A stretch of DNA of 64,000 bases from positions 2,569,501 to 2,633,500 of the forward strand of contig OW203987.1 of assembly GCA_934047225.1 (NCBI GenBank), given 5' to 3'. The position numbers and the translations under genes were made by a program. Under the pieces are notes generated by a model. It did no database searches. It saw nothing but the letters and a program-made list of their open reading frames with translations, and had not been told where the DNA came from. Shown in pieces: positions 63,414-64,000 of the stretch; position 1 is the stretch's first letter; each line of letters begins with the position of its first letter. The DNA comes from Ypsolopha sequella (lineage: Eukaryota; Arthropoda; Insecta; Lepidoptera; Ypsolophidae).

Positions 63414-64000
63414 CAGGGTAGGCGAACCAATGGCACGCGTGCCATTGATGGCACGCGAAACAATATTTTGGGCACGTCACCGATCATAAAACATGTGTAA
63501 AAAATAAGTTAAGTAGTAGGTATTTTGTAGTATTTAAGTAGGATCGAACGCGAGTGATCCTACGCTACGGAGTGTTCGGTGCAGCGTTGCCAGTTGTTTA
63601 TATCACTGTCTCACTCGCACTCGCAACAGCCCCGCCATGCATCTCTGTTTATGCACCGTAATTACCGTGCATATGGCAACGCTGGTTCGGTGCGCGGGGT
63701 GGGGGCGGCGCGGCGGCAGGCAAGAAGCGCTGCGCGGCGCTCGTTTTTGTTTTTATAAGTCGTGGGTTTCAGTTGCGAATGACGCATTGTTTGCTTACGC
63801 ATAAAGTAATAGTGAGTTTTGTTGACATAATTGTATTTTAAAGTTTGTTCGAGTGATTTTTATGATTTTAAACTGATATTTAATATGGCCAGTTCAGCAA
63901 AAAAACAAAAAGTGCAAGATAGTAAGTGTATCAGAGAATTTCAAACTTGGTGGACTGAGAAATATGGCATGATTAGTAAAGGTGACAAAGCGGTGTGTGT
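63414..64000 (+). mobile_element. hAT transposon of the Buster group, 5' end
   Basis: The terminal sequence CAGGGTAGGCGAACCAATGG followed by CACGCGTGCCA is a classic hAT end. The 14-bp palindrome TGGCACGCGTGCCA lies at 63431-63444, with a second GGCACGCG just after. The 8 bases before it, CCCTAGAG (63406-63413), fit the NNNTANNN target preference of Buster-type hAT elements. A GC-rich leader (63550-63760) precedes the transposase start at 63885. The element runs off the right edge, so its other end and target duplication cannot be checked. Confidence 0.85.
63885..64000 (+). CDS. hAT transposase, amino end (continues past window)
   Basis: ATG 63885 opens MASSAKKQKVQDSKCIREFQ, then TWWTEKYGMISKGDKAVCV, and is open to the window end (38 codons). 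The W..KYG......G.K.VC pattern is the start of the zinc-finger region of Buster-type hAT proteins (relatives of GTF2IRD2, ZBED5 and SCAND3). It is the only transposase in the window with an undamaged start next to a recognisable element terminus, so it may belong to an active or recently active element. Confidence 0.75.
   Translation, partial: MASSAKKQKVQDSKCIREFQTWWTEKYGMISKGDKAVC

Overview
This is an AT-rich insect genome window. It carries almost no recognisable host genes and a dense, nested, mostly decayed load of transposable elements. The organism is most likely a moth or butterfly: GTACCTAC/AGGTAGGT strings recur, the element families (BEL/Pao, Ty3/gypsy, piggyBac, pogo, hAT, Harbinger, MULE, Tc1, jockey/CR1-type LINEs) fit, and two insect-expanded uncharacterised protein families are present. 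The assignment is inferred from sequence style, not from a marker gene. Element density of this order would suit a W chromosome or pericentromere, but the window alone cannot prove that.

Layout. 1-251 may be the first coding exon of a host gene on the minus strand, with TATCGATA clusters upstream. 1.1-5.1 kb holds a LINE 3' end, two BEL fragments, an unknown coding fragment and a clean 261-bp MITE. 5.4-6.2 kb is a tandem array of TGACA..TGTCA palindromes. 6.5-8.5 kb holds a perfect 340-bp inverted repeat made from a 'family A' gene fragment and a truncated Tc1 transposase. 9.1-11.2 kb is unassigned. 11.4-16.1 kb is a very young, internally deleted gypsy element (near-identical LTRs, CTTG target duplication). 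Its primer site carries a copy of the whole primer tRNA-Lys, and its 5' LTR is split by a 2655-bp DNA transposon (TTA duplication, ~330-bp terminal inverted repeats, one gene). 16.2-23.3 kb has two more elements encoding the same kind of protein ('family B': a predicted PIN-like nuclease region plus a Cys-rich tail), one of them a large head-to-head palindrome. 23.3-25.3 kb: gypsy remnants. 26.2-28.0 kb: a long MULE transposase. 28.6-31.7 kb: a gypsy 5' half, abutting a minus-strand BEL 5' half (31.7-34.0 kb). 34.5-38.6 kb: a family A gene split by a pogo element whose transposase ends in a PHD-like finger. 39.8-46.5 kb: fragments of hAT, LINE, piggyBac, family A and family B. 46.5-49.5 kb: gypsy. 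51.4-53.7 kb: hAT (BED type, three exons) and Harbinger. 53.9 kb: tRNA-His-derived SINE. 55.4-56.1 kb: an unknown intron-containing small gene. 58.8-61.8 kb: a gypsy pol broken by only one stop codon. 63.4 kb to the end: the start of an apparently intact Buster-type hAT transposon.

How the parts relate. Nearly every coding segment is a transposase, an integrase, a reverse transcriptase or one of the two uncharacterised families. Junctions with target duplications give a relative order: LINE into BEL at 1.9 kb, pogo into family A at 35-37.7 kb, and DNA transposon into gypsy LTR at 13.3 kb. The strongest candidates for something undescribed are the family B transposon at 13271-15925, the tRNA-LTR-pol chimera at 13161-13270, and the perfect foldbacks at 6830-7543 and 34653-34747. 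Family names come from recalled motif similarity. No database search was run.
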